Shown here piece by piece: positions 24,647-32,647 of a stretch of DNA of 64,000 nt. The stretch comes from Methylobacterium sp. J-077 (GTDB lineage Bacteria; Pseudomonadota; Alphaproteobacteria; Rhizobiales; Beijerinckiaceae): positions 1 through 64,000 of the forward strand of contig NZ_JAKSYJ010000212.1 of the NCBI RefSeq assembly GCF_022829365.1. Direction: 5' to 3'. A model generated the notes under the pieces. The model was given only the letters and a program-made list of their open reading frames with translations, did not search any database and had not been told where the DNA came from. A program made the translations under genes and the position numbers. The stretch's first letter is position 1. Each line of letters opens with the position of its first letter.

Positions 24647-25633
24647 ATGGCGCAAGTGCGCGGATCTACGGTCGTGATCACGGGCGCGTCGAGCGGCATC
24701 GGGCGTGCCGCGGCTTATGCCTTTGCTGCCAGGGGTGCCCGCGTCGTCCTCGCTGCCCGGCGTGCCGATGTGCTCGACGATATCGTGCGCGAGATCCGGG
24801 ACGGTGGTGGTGCGGCGATCGCGATCCCAACCGACGTGACTGACACCGACGCTGTCTTCGCGCTGGCGGAAGGCGCGGCGAGGGCGTTCGGTGGCATCGA
24901 TGTCTGGATCAACAATGCAGGTGCTGGCGTATTCGGGCCGCTCCTCGACGCTCCGCTCGACCTGCACAGGCAGACGATCGAGATCAATCTGATGGGTGCG
25001 ATTCACGGTGCTTACGCCGTGCTGCCACACTTCCTGCGCCAAGGGCACGGCACGCTGATCAACACGGTCTCGATGGGCGGCTGGGCCCCGACACCGTTCG
25101 CGGCCGCGTACACCGCGAGCAAGTTCGGTCTGCGTGGCTTCTCAGCCAGTCTGCGCCAGGAGCTCGCCCGGCATAAGCACATCCACGTCTGTGGCGTGTT
25201 CCCGGCAATCGTCGATACACCCGGTCTGGAGCACGGGGCCAACGTCACGGGCAAGACACTCAACCCAGGCCACGTCTACTACGCGCCCGAGGATGTGGCC
25301 GAGGCCTACCTGCGCTTGGTTCGGCATCCCCGACACGAGATGGCGGTCGGCTGGCCGGCCCGCCTCGCCCAAGCCGGCTACGCGCTTGCGCCCTCGCTGA
25401 CCGAGCGTGTGATGGGCGCTGGATTCCGCTTCGCACTGGACCGGGCCGATCCAGGACCACGGACCCATGGGGCGCTGCGGGAACCGATCCCACAAGGAAC
25501 GAGTGCTGACGGCGGCTGGCGGGCGCGCAAGGGTGTACCGTCGGCGGGGACGATGAGCGCCGGGATCGTTTGGGCCGGTGTCGGCGCCGCCGTTTTGCTT
25601 GGCGTTGCCCTGAGCACGCGGAAGGCCCGATAG
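24647..25633 (+). CDS. Short-chain dehydrogenase/reductase with C-terminal membrane anchor
   Basis: The ATG at 24647 is chosen for the GGGAGGG site upstream and because the Rossmann motif follows (TGASSGIG at about 13-20). NNAG near 90, catalytic Ser in NTVSMGG and Y-x-x-x-K in AAYTASK are all present. The chain is 328 residues, longer than a classical SDR: after the catalytic domain come a Pro/Ala linker and a hydrophobic C-terminal helix (GIVWAGVGAAVLLGVALS). The tail suggests membrane attachment. The substrate is unknown; its shape resembles the DltE/YqjQ-like group. Monocistronic. Confidence 0.85.
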   Translation: MAQVRGSTVVITGASSGIGRAAAYAFAARGARVVLAARRADVLDDIVREIRDGGGAAIAIPTDVTDTDAVFALAEGAARAFGGIDVWINNAGAGVFGPLLDAPLDLHRQTIEINLMGAIHGAYAVLPHFLRQGHGTLINTVSMGGWAPTPFAAAYTASKFGLRGFSASLRQELARHKHIHVCGVFPAIVDTPGLEHGANVTGKTLNPGHVYYAPEDVAEAYLRLVRHPRHEMAVGWPARLAQAGYALAPSLTERVMGAGFRFALDRADPGPRTHGALREPIPQGTSADGGWRARKGVPSAGTMSAGIVWAGVGAAVLLGVALSTRKAR

Positions 25634-25863
25634 CGGATTGTAGCCTCGTCTGCTCGGGCGGCGATCCGTGAACCGTCAACCGCGCCGAGCGTCGATCCTG
25701 GAACGATGTCGCCCCGCCGCCGTGGCAGACGCGCGAGCAAACCTGCCGTTCGGCCATGGAGCGGGCGCTACGACAGGTGTTAAGGCGTGCGCGGGCGGAT
25801 GTCCGCCGCGCCAGGGTCCAGCGGGTCCCGGCAGCGATCCGCCAAGACCGGCGGTCGCTCGCC

Positions 25864-26523
25864 CTACCGTTCGCCCGGCTTGAACGGAGGTTCCTTGCCC
25901 GGCGGCACGCCTTCCTTGGCCATGCTCAGCAGCATGGCCACCGTCACGTAGGTGCCGGTGAGAGCCGTCAGGTCCACTACGCCCTGCTCACCCAGCACTT
26001 CCTTCGCCCGAGCGAAGGTTTCATCCGAGACTGCATGCTGCGTGGAGAGCTCCATGCAGAAGTCGTACACGGCCGCCTCGTCGGGCTTCATGCCCTCCGG
26101 CCGCTTGTTCGCTTTGAGATCCGCCGCCACCTGCTCGGTGAGTCCCGCTTTGATCGCCAGCGGGTAATGGGCGTACCACTCGACCTGCGAGCGCCAGAGG
26201 CGTCCCTGGATCAGGATCGCGAACTCATTCAGTCGCGTCGGCACGGAGGTGTGCCAGCGCAGGTAGTCGAGCAGGTCGTACATCCGCTGAGCCATCTCGG
26301 GGCTTCGGATCATCGGGTTGTACGGGCCGGCAAGTCCGACGCTCGAGACCTTCATGATCTTCTCGCCAACCGGACGCTGAGCAGGCGTAAGCTGTTCGAG
26401 GGTTAGCTGCGGGAACCGCGGTGGGTGGTCGGATGCTCCCCAGGAAGTCTGGGCAGACAGCCAGCCACCTGAGGCCGCGACGACAGCCAGCGCCACAGTC
26501 TGGCCGGTTTTGAGCACGCCCAT
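25864..26523 (-). CDS. Exported carboxymuconolactone-decarboxylase-like protein
   Basis: The ATG at 26523 sits 7 bp after GGAGGAAC. The first 30 residues form a signal peptide (TVALAVVAASGGWLSAQTSW). The core has the AhpD/CMD pattern: MYDLLDYLRWHTSVPTRLNE (substrate-side helix), WRSQVEWYAHYPLAIKAGLT, and VYDFCMELSTQHAVSDETFA. The usual CxxC of AhpD peroxidases is not seen, so peroxidase activity is doubtful. A periplasmic member of this fold with unknown reaction; 219 residues. Confidence 0.75.
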   Translation of the reverse strand: MGVLKTGQTVALAVVAASGGWLSAQTSWGASDHPPRFPQLTLEQLTPAQRPVGEKIMKVSSVGLAGPYNPMIRSPEMAQRMYDLLDYLRWHTSVPTRLNEFAILIQGRLWRSQVEWYAHYPLAIKAGLTEQVAADLKANKRPEGMKPDEAAVYDFCMELSTQHAVSDETFARAKEVLGEQGVVDLTALTGTYVTVAMLLSMAKEGVPPGKEPPFKPGER

Positions 26524-26714
26524 CGAAGTTCCTCCAAACGCGCGGACTCGTCTCAGCGAGCCGTCGTGCTCCAGCATAGTCCGCCAAGCGTCAGAGAAGA
26601 TCCAGCAGACCCCTTTTGGTCCTGAAATCTGTTGTTATGATGGCTATAACCTTCGCGTTTTTCGATACTGTCGTGCTGGTCGGGCGGCGGTGAAGTATGG
26701 GTCGCGGCGTACGT

Positions 26715-27101
26715 TCAGATCCGATGCCTGCTGCACACGCGCTCGACGGCATTACCGCTATCCTCAGGTCGCGTGTTGAAGGCGATCGGAACTGTCGGCG
26801 CAGCCTCCCGAGCTACGTTGATGAGGACTTCGAATACCGCCAGGTGCCGCGGCCAGGAACGCACGCCGGCGCCGATCACAAGGCAGTCGTAGGAGCCGGA
26901 AGTGAGCATCTGCTGCAGGATTGGGCCGGCTTGATCGTCCGGTTGTATGAAGCACTGCTCAGCCGTCCAGCCGCGGTCGCGCATATCCTTAAGCGCCACC
27001 TCGATCCCATGGTGGATCTTCTCGGCATTTAGTCCGGGCGGGAGAGCTGGGTCCGAGAAATCGACCGAGTCAGGCTCATAGCCCACCATCAGAACACGCA
27101 T
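26715..27101 (-). CDS. Conserved hypothetical protein (128 aa)
   Basis: The ATG at 27101 gives MRVLMVGYEPDSVDFSDPAL, then a Rossmann-like order: strand, helix (KIHHGIEVALKDMRDRGWTA), strand (YDCLVIGAGVR) and a helix ending in FEVLINVAREAAPTVPIAFN. I recall similar proteins (MRVLMVGYEPD start, IAFNTRPEDS end) as a recurrent Methylobacterium family. It has the size of a flavodoxin-like or receiver-like domain, without the receiver Asp set. Function unknown. Confidence 0.6.
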   Translation of the reverse strand: MRVLMVGYEPDSVDFSDPALPPGLNAEKIHHGIEVALKDMRDRGWTAEQCFIQPDDQAGPILQQMLTSGSYDCLVIGAGVRSWPRHLAVFEVLINVAREAAPTVPIAFNTRPEDSGNAVERVCSRHRI

Positions 27102-27368
27102 CAGACTCTCCGGCTTCGGACACCGGACTGTGCCGGTCGTTCCGCCAGCTAGCGGTGACGACGGCGGCTGCAAGGCATAACGCTCAGGTTTGGGACATGT
27201 GGTCGGCCGCTCGTAGAGGCTCACGCTGAGGCGTACAGACATGCCTTTCGTGTTGCATCCGTGTTGCGTGGAGCACCCGCAAGCGCCTCGGCTCAAGTTG
27301 TAAGCCTTTGTAAAACAACGATCCGTGTTGCTACGTGTTGCGCGATTAGGCTGCCGGATACGGGCCAA

Positions 27369-27400
27369 GAAAAACCCGCCAAGTCATTGACTGGGCGGGT
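27369..27400 (-). terminator. Rho-independent terminator of the former tRNA-Arg gene
   Basis: Leftward: ACCCGCC, loop containing AGTCAATGACT, GGCGGGT, then TTTTTCTT. It begins 7 bp after the CCA end of the tRNA-Arg remnant, as expected for the native 3' flank of that tRNA. Confidence 0.75.
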
Positions 27401-27407
27401 GAATTTC

Positions 27408-27457
27408 TGGCGACCCCGGTTGGGCTCGAACCAACGACCTGCCGCTTAGAAGGCGGC
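27408..27457 (-). tRNA. 3' fragment of tRNA-Arg(TCT), probable attachment site
   Basis: Leftward, the anticodon stem-loop GCCGC-CTTCTAA-GCGGC (anticodon TCT), the T-arm GTTGG-TTCGAGC-CCAAC and the acceptor end GGGGTCG-CCA can be read. The 5' half (acceptor 5' strand GCGACCC and D-arm) is missing; the sequence before it is unrelated apart from GTAGAACA. A 3'-half remnant beginning at the anticodon stem and carrying its native terminator is the usual mark of a tyrosine-recombinase attachment site. Confidence 0.75.
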
Positions 27458-27533
27458 TGTTCTACGCGGCCCCTAGAACCACCTAAAGCGGACGCATTCA
27501 ACTTCCTTTTGGGGCTATCTCCGGGCACAAATA

Positions 27534-28727
27534 TCAGGCGGCGAACAACCTTGGGGCTCCGGCGACGATAAACTCGCGCCGCTTGGCCGCGAGCACCTTG
27601 GCGTAGGTTGTCTCGATCATCCGCACGCTGGTGCCGCAGTTCTCCGCCACCACGTTCAGAGGCACTCCGGCCTCGATCGCGCGTGAGATGTACGAATGCC
27701 GCAGCGCATAGAACGTCCCAGTCGGATCGAGCTTGGCGGCCACGAGCGCCCGTTTCATCGGCCGAACCTGGTGGCTTGCCCCCCAGGCTCCGCCATCGAT
27801 GCGGCACAGAAGCGGGGCCTCCTGCGGGCGGTCGCCCACCAGCCGTGAGAAGAACCCTACTGCTTCGGGCTGCAGGATGACGATTCGCGCACCCGTCTTG
27901 CCCCGTGGCACGTTCAGCGTTTCCCCCTCGACATCGAAGTGGCGGACCTGACAGGCAGCGAGTTCGCCATAGCGAGCGCCCGTCAGAAACCCGGCCGTTA
28001 GCAGGTCGCGGAAGCTCGCGTCGCTGCAGCCTTCAAGGAGACGCAGCACTTCCACGGGCGTGAAGTGGACCTCACGGGCTCGGCCAACTCGCTGGAACGG
28101 GCGCACCAGCCGCCAAGCGCTGTCGTCCGATAAACCATTTGTTGGATCGCCCACCGCGTGGTTGAGCATCGCTTTGACAATGCTGAGCACCCTATTGGCG
28201 GTGTCCTGGCTGCGGCGACGCTGCTCAGCGTCACTGACGGTCCGCACCAAGCCATCGCGCCAAGCCTCGAGCTGGCGGCGCGTTAGGTTCTCGATGCGGC
28301 TCGAACCGAAGCGGGGCAGGAAGAGGCGTTCCAAGCGGCGGCGGGCGTCGTAAGCTGTACGTTGGTTTCGGGCCTCAAGCCCAGCAAGGTAGGTCTGAGC
28401 AGCAACCTCGACGGTGAGCGGCGTCTTCTGAGCCCCCTCCCCTTTCTCGCCACCCGCTGTCGCCTTAGCCTGCTGCTGTGCCTCCCAGAAGTTGAGCACG
28501 CTCCGGCCGTTGCTATCCTCGAAGTCGTCGGCCTGCCCAATCCGCTTGGTCCAGGAACTGCCCTTCCCGTCAGCAACACGTAGCACCCAGGTCCCTGCAG
28601 TCTCGTTGCGGCGGTAGCCCAGCGACACACCGGGCGCGACACGAGCGAAGACGGGCTTTTTGGCCACTGGCAGGCGTAGCCGGCTGGTGCGAGTTTCGAG
28701 CTTCGATGAGCGCGTGTTACGAACCAT
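27534..28727 (-). CDS. Tyrosine-type site-specific integrase
   Basis: A 397-residue integrase from the ATG at 28727. There is an N-terminal arm-binding part and a SAM-like core-binding domain (TYLAGLEARNQRTAYDARRR). The catalytic domain has Arg in TGARYGEL, the R-H pair in YALRHSYISRA, and the nucleophile Tyr in METTYAKV-like MIETTYAKV. These fit R-H-R-Y tyrosine recombinases. It lies 77 bp from the tRNA-Arg remnant and 139 bp from the tRNA-Glu remnant. Nearly full-length, so it may be active. Confidence 0.9.
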   Translation of the reverse strand: MVRNTRSSKLETRTSRLRLPVAKKPVFARVAPGVSLGYRRNETAGTWVLRVADGKGSSWTKRIGQADDFEDSNGRSVLNFWEAQQQAKATAGGEKGEGAQKTPLTVEVAAQTYLAGLEARNQRTAYDARRRLERLFLPRFGSSRIENLTRRQLEAWRDGLVRTVSDAEQRRRSQDTANRVLSIVKAMLNHAVGDPTNGLSDDSAWRLVRPFQRVGRAREVHFTPVEVLRLLEGCSDASFRDLLTAGFLTGARYGELAACQVRHFDVEGETLNVPRGKTGARIVILQPEAVGFFSRLVGDRPQEAPLLCRIDGGAWGASHQVRPMKRALVAAKLDPTGTFYALRHSYISRAIEAGVPLNVVAENCGTSVRMIETTYAKVLAAKRREFIVAGAPRLFAA

Positions 28728-28865
28728 GGTGTCCCGCCAGTGTCCCGTGGGCGTGCTCGGACCATGACACACAAAGTTGGATAGGCCAAACGCCAGTTTG
28801 GACTAGAATATCGATATATCAATGGGTTAGATGGACGTAGTTGGACGTTTCTGGACGATTGGCTA

Positions 28866-28913
28866 CGCCCTTTCACGGCGAAAACACGGGTTCGATTCCC
28901 GTAGGGCGCGCCA
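28866..28913 (+). tRNA. 3' fragment of tRNA-Glu(TTC), probable attachment site
   Basis: Rightward: the anticodon stem-loop CGCC-CTTTCAC-GGCG (anticodon TTC), the T-arm ACGGG-TTCGATT-CCCGT and the acceptor end AGGGCGC-G-CCA. The expected 5' half GCGCCCT plus D-arm is absent; upstream sequence is AT-rich and unrelated. It points opposite to the tRNA-Arg remnant, with the integrase between them. Confidence 0.75.
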
Positions 28914-29556
28914 ATAAAATCAAGCACTTAGCTAGGTTTTTCGAGCTGGCTCACAGAACCGTCTCACATAGCCAGCGCTGCGCGCTACTCACGGATTTGC
29001 CAGCTGCGGGCGGCCGGCGAATCATCCGAATCGTGATGCCGCCGCCCAAACATGGCGCATGCTGACCCTAGGCCGAACTTCAGGATGTCCGCTTTTCAGC
29101 GCGAATGGCTGAGTTGCGGATCGAAACGATACCGAAAGTTCGGATCTATCCAGCCGCCCTTAGCTGGACGAAACGAATACCTTCTACTCTGAGATTGCCC
29201 TCACCCTAGGCACGTGAGGGCGGCGCAACGTACGCGATGGTCGCCGAGAGCGGCCACAAACACGCTCAGCGGACCTTCTCACAGCGACATGAACCCTTCA
29301 GGATGACCTGGGTGAAACCGCTACGCTCCTGCTGTGCTCGTGTCGAGAAACCCTACCCGGTGTGCGCCGCGTCGGGCTCGTAAACGTGCGCACGGGAAAG
29401 CTCTTGAAAGTGGCTCATAGCGGGTTAGGCGGGGGGGTGGGCCGCTCTGTTAAAAGGACAGCGGCCCAAAACTCGGCTTGAGCCCCGTTCCCGTTCCGTT
29501 CATGGTCGCTGCTAAAATCCGGCCTGTGAACCACCGGATGAAGCTGCTGGAGGACC
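28914..29556. other. Gene-free stretch with an inverted repeat upstream of the operon
   Basis: About 640 bp between the tRNA-Glu remnant and the operon at 29557. GGGCCGCT (29439-29446) and AGCGGCCC (29460-29467) form an inverted repeat about 90 bp before the first gene, preceded by a GGGGGGG run. It may be the terminator of an upstream transcript or a regulatory site of the operon. No protein frame is supported. Confidence 0.4.
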
Positions 29557-31500
29557 ATGGCGCGCCCTTATGCGAACGAAATGTCGAAACTGGGTGAGAC
29601 GTTCGCCTGGGCGGCTGCGGCCGATCTCAAGGCCATGCGCCGCGCCGTCCGTACTGCTGGTCGCTCGTCGCTCCGCGCCATCGGGTCAGGCGGCTCGCTC
29701 ACGGCGGCTCACGCATTAGCTGCGCTGCACCAGCGCTTTACCGGACGGCTGGCCGCGGTCGCCACGCCCCTTGAGGCCACCGATGAGCCGCTCGACCCGA
29801 GTGTTGCGACGTGGCTCCTCAGCGCGGGCGGCGGCAACGTCGACATCATGGCGGCAGCGAAGGGGCTGATCCTGCGCGAGCCTCGGCAGCTTGGCATCCT
29901 GTGCGGCCGCGAAGACAGCCCGCTGGCCGAGCTCTGCCGCCAGCATCCGTTCGTCGACCTGATGCTCTACCCTCCGCCAGCGGGCAAGGACGGGTTCCTC
30001 GCTACCAACTCTCTCCTCGCATTCACGGCCGTCCTCACGCGCGCCTACGCTAGTGAATTTGGGGCCGACGCCGACTGGGACGACGCAGCCGCGCATCTGG
30101 AGGCGCTGCTCGTGGAAGCCAGTGGCACTGTCGCCGCATGGGAGGCGGCGACGGCGCCGCTCTGGGCGCGATCGACCACCCTTGTCCTGCACGGCCCCTC
30201 CACCCGAATCGGCGCCGTGGACCTCGAATCCAAATTCACCGAAGCGGCTATCGGCAACCTCCAGGTCGCGGACTATCGCAATTTCGCCCACGGCCGTCAT
30301 CATTGGCTCGCCAAGCGCGGGGAGACGAGCGGCGTGCTCGCGTTCGTCACCGAGGCGGATCGGGTCCTCGCGGAGCGAACACTCGAGCACATTCCGACAG
30401 GTATTCCCCAAGCACGCATTGAGCTCGCCAGTGGGCCGAGCGCTTGTGCTCTGGCATCGCTGGTGGCGGCGTTACGGATCACGGGGTGGGCCGGGTTCAC
30501 GCGCGGTATTGATCCAGGCCGTCCAGGCGTACCCGAGTTCGGGCGCAAGCTCTACAACCTTTCCTTGCCTAGGTCGCGCCGCAGCGCCACGCCGGGTCGC
30601 CTGAGCCCGCGCCAGGCCGCCGCGATCGCGCGGAAGTCGGGCGTGAAGCCTGGCGATCTGGCGGCCTCTGGCGAACTCGACCGCTGGCACGAAGCACTCA
30701 CAGGGTTCGAGAGTCGGCTGGCCGAGGCGCGCTTCGCCGGGATCGTGCTCGACTACGATGGCACCGTGGTCGACACGCGCCACCGGTTCGAACCCGCCCC
30801 AAAAGCTATGATCGCCGAACTCGCTCGCCTTGCAGATGCAGGCGCGAGGATCGCCGTGGCGACGGGACGTGGTCGATCGGTGCGGCTCGACCTGCAGAAG
30901 AGTCTTCCTCGTCTACTGTGGCCTCGGATCCTGATCGGTTACTACAATGGCGCCGAGGTGGCCTCGCTCGATGACGACGGAGCGCCTGACGGGTCGGCGA
31001 AACCTTGCGCCGCCCTCCTGCCGCTTTCCGAGGCGCTGCGTCGTCAACCGGAACTCGCCGAGTGCGCGCGCCAGGAGGATCGCCCGTTCCAGATCACGCT
31101 GGAGGCGACCCGCGTGATGCCGGAGAGCCGCCTCTGGGACCTGGCCCGCCAAGTCATTCTCATGGCTAGCGCCGAAGGGGTTAACGTGACCCGCTCCAGC
31201 CATTCGGTGGACATCGTCGCGAGAGGCGTCTCAAAGCTGAACGTCATTCGTCGATTACGTGAGTCGGTCGGTGACGAGCCGATCCTCGCCATCGGGGATC
31301 GCGGCCGCTGGCCGGGCAACGACTACGAGCTGCTGCGTGAGCCATTCGCGCTCGGTGTCGACGAGATCAGCGTCGACCCCACGACCTGCTGGCACCTGGG
31401 CGAGCCCGGGCAGCGCGGCCCGTCCGTCACGTTGGATTATCTGACCGCGCTCGAGGTGGCGGGCGGGCGTCTGCGGTTCGCCCAAGGATCGTTTCGATGA
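29557..31500 (+). CDS. SIS domain-HAD phosphatase fusion protein, operon gene 1
   Basis: A 647-residue fusion. Residues about 35-330 form a double SIS (sugar isomerase) unit: GSGGSLTAAH at 43, then LLSAGGGNVD, SKFTEAAIGNLQVADYRNFA at about 225 and AHGRHHW, the layout of GlmS/FrlB-type aldose-ketose isomerase or deglycase folds. Residues about 393-640 form a Cof-type HAD phosphatase: motif I DYDGT at 399-403, motif II VATGRG at 434, Lys in VSKLNVIRRL, and motif IV GDRGRWPGND at 580. All HAD residues are present. Suggests conversion and dephosphorylation of a sugar phosphate or nucleotide sugar. The start ATG at 29557 follows CTGGAGGACC. It overlaps the next gene (ATGA). Confidence 0.8.
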   Translation: MARPYANEMSKLGETFAWAAAADLKAMRRAVRTAGRSSLRAIGSGGSLTAAHALAALHQRFTGRLAAVATPLEATDEPLDPSVATWLLSAGGGNVDIMAAAKGLILREPRQLGILCGREDSPLAELCRQHPFVDLMLYPPPAGKDGFLATNSLLAFTAVLTRAYASEFGADADWDDAAAHLEALLVEASGTVAAWEAATAPLWARSTTLVLHGPSTRIGAVDLESKFTEAAIGNLQVADYRNFAHGRHHWLAKRGETSGVLAFVTEADRVLAERTLEHIPTGIPQARIELASGPSACALASLVAALRITGWAGFTRGIDPGRPGVPEFGRKLYNLSLPRSRRSATPGRLSPRQAAAIARKSGVKPGDLAASGELDRWHEALTGFESRLAEARFAGIVLDYDGTVVDTRHRFEPAPKAMIAELARLADAGARIAVATGRGRSVRLDLQKSLPRLLWPRILIGYYNGAEVASLDDDGAPDGSAKPCAALLPLSEALRRQPELAECARQEDRPFQITLEATRVMPESRLWDLARQVILMASAEGVNVTRSSHSVDIVARGVSKLNVIRRLRESVGDEPILAIGDRGRWPGNDYELLREPFALGVDEISVDPTTCWHLGEPGQRGPSVTLDYLTALEVAGGRLRFAQGSFR

Positions 31501-32636
31501 ACCAGGACCTCGCTCTCAAGGTCCTCGGCCAGATCATGAACTGGAACGACGACCGCGCCCGCCAGGAGTTCCAGTGGCTCAGGCTCATGGCGCGCCTAAA
31601 GTACGACGGCTATCGCGATTTTCAGGCGGGCATGCGGTTCATCGAGAGCCTCGCCACGTGGCTCCAGCAGTTTGAGCCGCACGAGCGGGAGACCGCCTAT
31701 GCGTTCGTGCGCGACACCCTCGTCTACATCGGCGCCGGCGAGATGCAGCGGCTAGTGGAGCAGTTCTACCCGCGGACAGTTCGCGACCGCCTGATCCGCA
31801 CGGTCGCCGCTGAACGCAACATGCCGCCCTACCGTATTCTCGCCGATCCGGAGGCCCGCGCGGCCGGTGAACGTCTGCGCCGCCAGACTTTGTTCATGGG
31901 CCTTAGCGACGGGGCGAGGATCGACACGATCCGACACGCCAACGCCGGCCTTCTCAACAACGAGCAGCTCGTCCAGGGCACGCAGGTGGACACGGAAAAG
32001 TGGAGGGACCTGCTAGACAATCTCCGCAGTGACCTGGGCGACCCTGAGGCGCGCTTCCGCCTTGTATACCTTGTCGACGACTTCGCCGGCACGGGCACCT
32101 CGTTCCTGCGATATGACGAGAAGAAGGAGAAGTGGAAGGGCAAGCTCCTCCGCTTTAAAGACTCTGTCCAGAATGCGACGGAGGCGTTGGAAGGAGACGC
32201 GCTGTTCGAGGACGGCTGGGAACTCTGCATCCATCACTATGTCGCGTCAGCGGCGGCGGCTCAGGCAATCGAGGGTCGTTTGGCCAGGACGGCCGAGGTG
32301 TTCGGCGCCGGTTGGGCCCGCGCTATGCACGCCTCCTTCGGCACGATTTTGCCGCCCGACCTGCCGATAGACTCGGTGCCCGGCCGCTACGACGACTTTC
32401 TAAAGCTCACCGAGTCGTACTACGACCCGAAGATCCGGACGAAACACACCGACGTCGGCGGCGCGACTTATCTCGGTCTCGGGTACGGCGCGTGCGCGCT
32501 TCCGCTCGTGCTCGACCACAACACGCCCAACAACGCGGTCGCCCTGCTATGGGCGGAGACCGACGGCGGCGATCGCGAAGGCGTCAACGCGCCAGCCATG
32601 CGTCCGCTCTTTCGGCGGCGCCAACGGCACGCGTAG
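31497..32636 (+). CDS. Phosphoribosyltransferase-like protein, operon gene 2
   Basis: The ATG at 31497 overlaps the previous stop by 4 bp. The protein has 379 residues. A helical N-terminal half is followed by FRLVYLVDDFAGTGTSFLRY at about 188-206. This has the form of the PRPP-binding loop of type I PRTases (hydrophobic-x-x-hydrophobic-D-D-x-x-x-x-G-x-T). The rest (helix, YVASAAAAQAIEG, YYDPKIRTKHTDVGG and HNTPNNAVALLWAE) fits a PRTase-like fold with a distinct C-terminus. From memory, PRTase-like domains like this (called PRTase-CE) have been reported in bacterial conflict systems. The reaction is unproven. Confidence 0.7.
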   Translation: MNQDLALKVLGQIMNWNDDRARQEFQWLRLMARLKYDGYRDFQAGMRFIESLATWLQQFEPHERETAYAFVRDTLVYIGAGEMQRLVEQFYPRTVRDRLIRTVAAERNMPPYRILADPEARAAGERLRRQTLFMGLSDGARIDTIRHANAGLLNNEQLVQGTQVDTEKWRDLLDNLRSDLGDPEARFRLVYLVDDFAGTGTSFLRYDEKKEKWKGKLLRFKDSVQNATEALEGDALFEDGWELCIHHYVASAAAAQAIEGRLARTAEVFGAGWARAMHASFGTILPPDLPIDSVPGRYDDFLKLTESYYDPKIRTKHTDVGGATYLGLGYGACALPLVLDHNTPNNAVALLWAETDGGDREGVNAPAMRPLFRRRQRHA

Positions 32637-32647
32637 GGGGACGCAAC

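Noticed and set aside
27408..28913. Functional complete tRNA-Arg and tRNA-Glu genes
   Set aside because: The acceptor 5' strands and D-arms are missing in both; only the halves from the anticodon stem to CCA are present.
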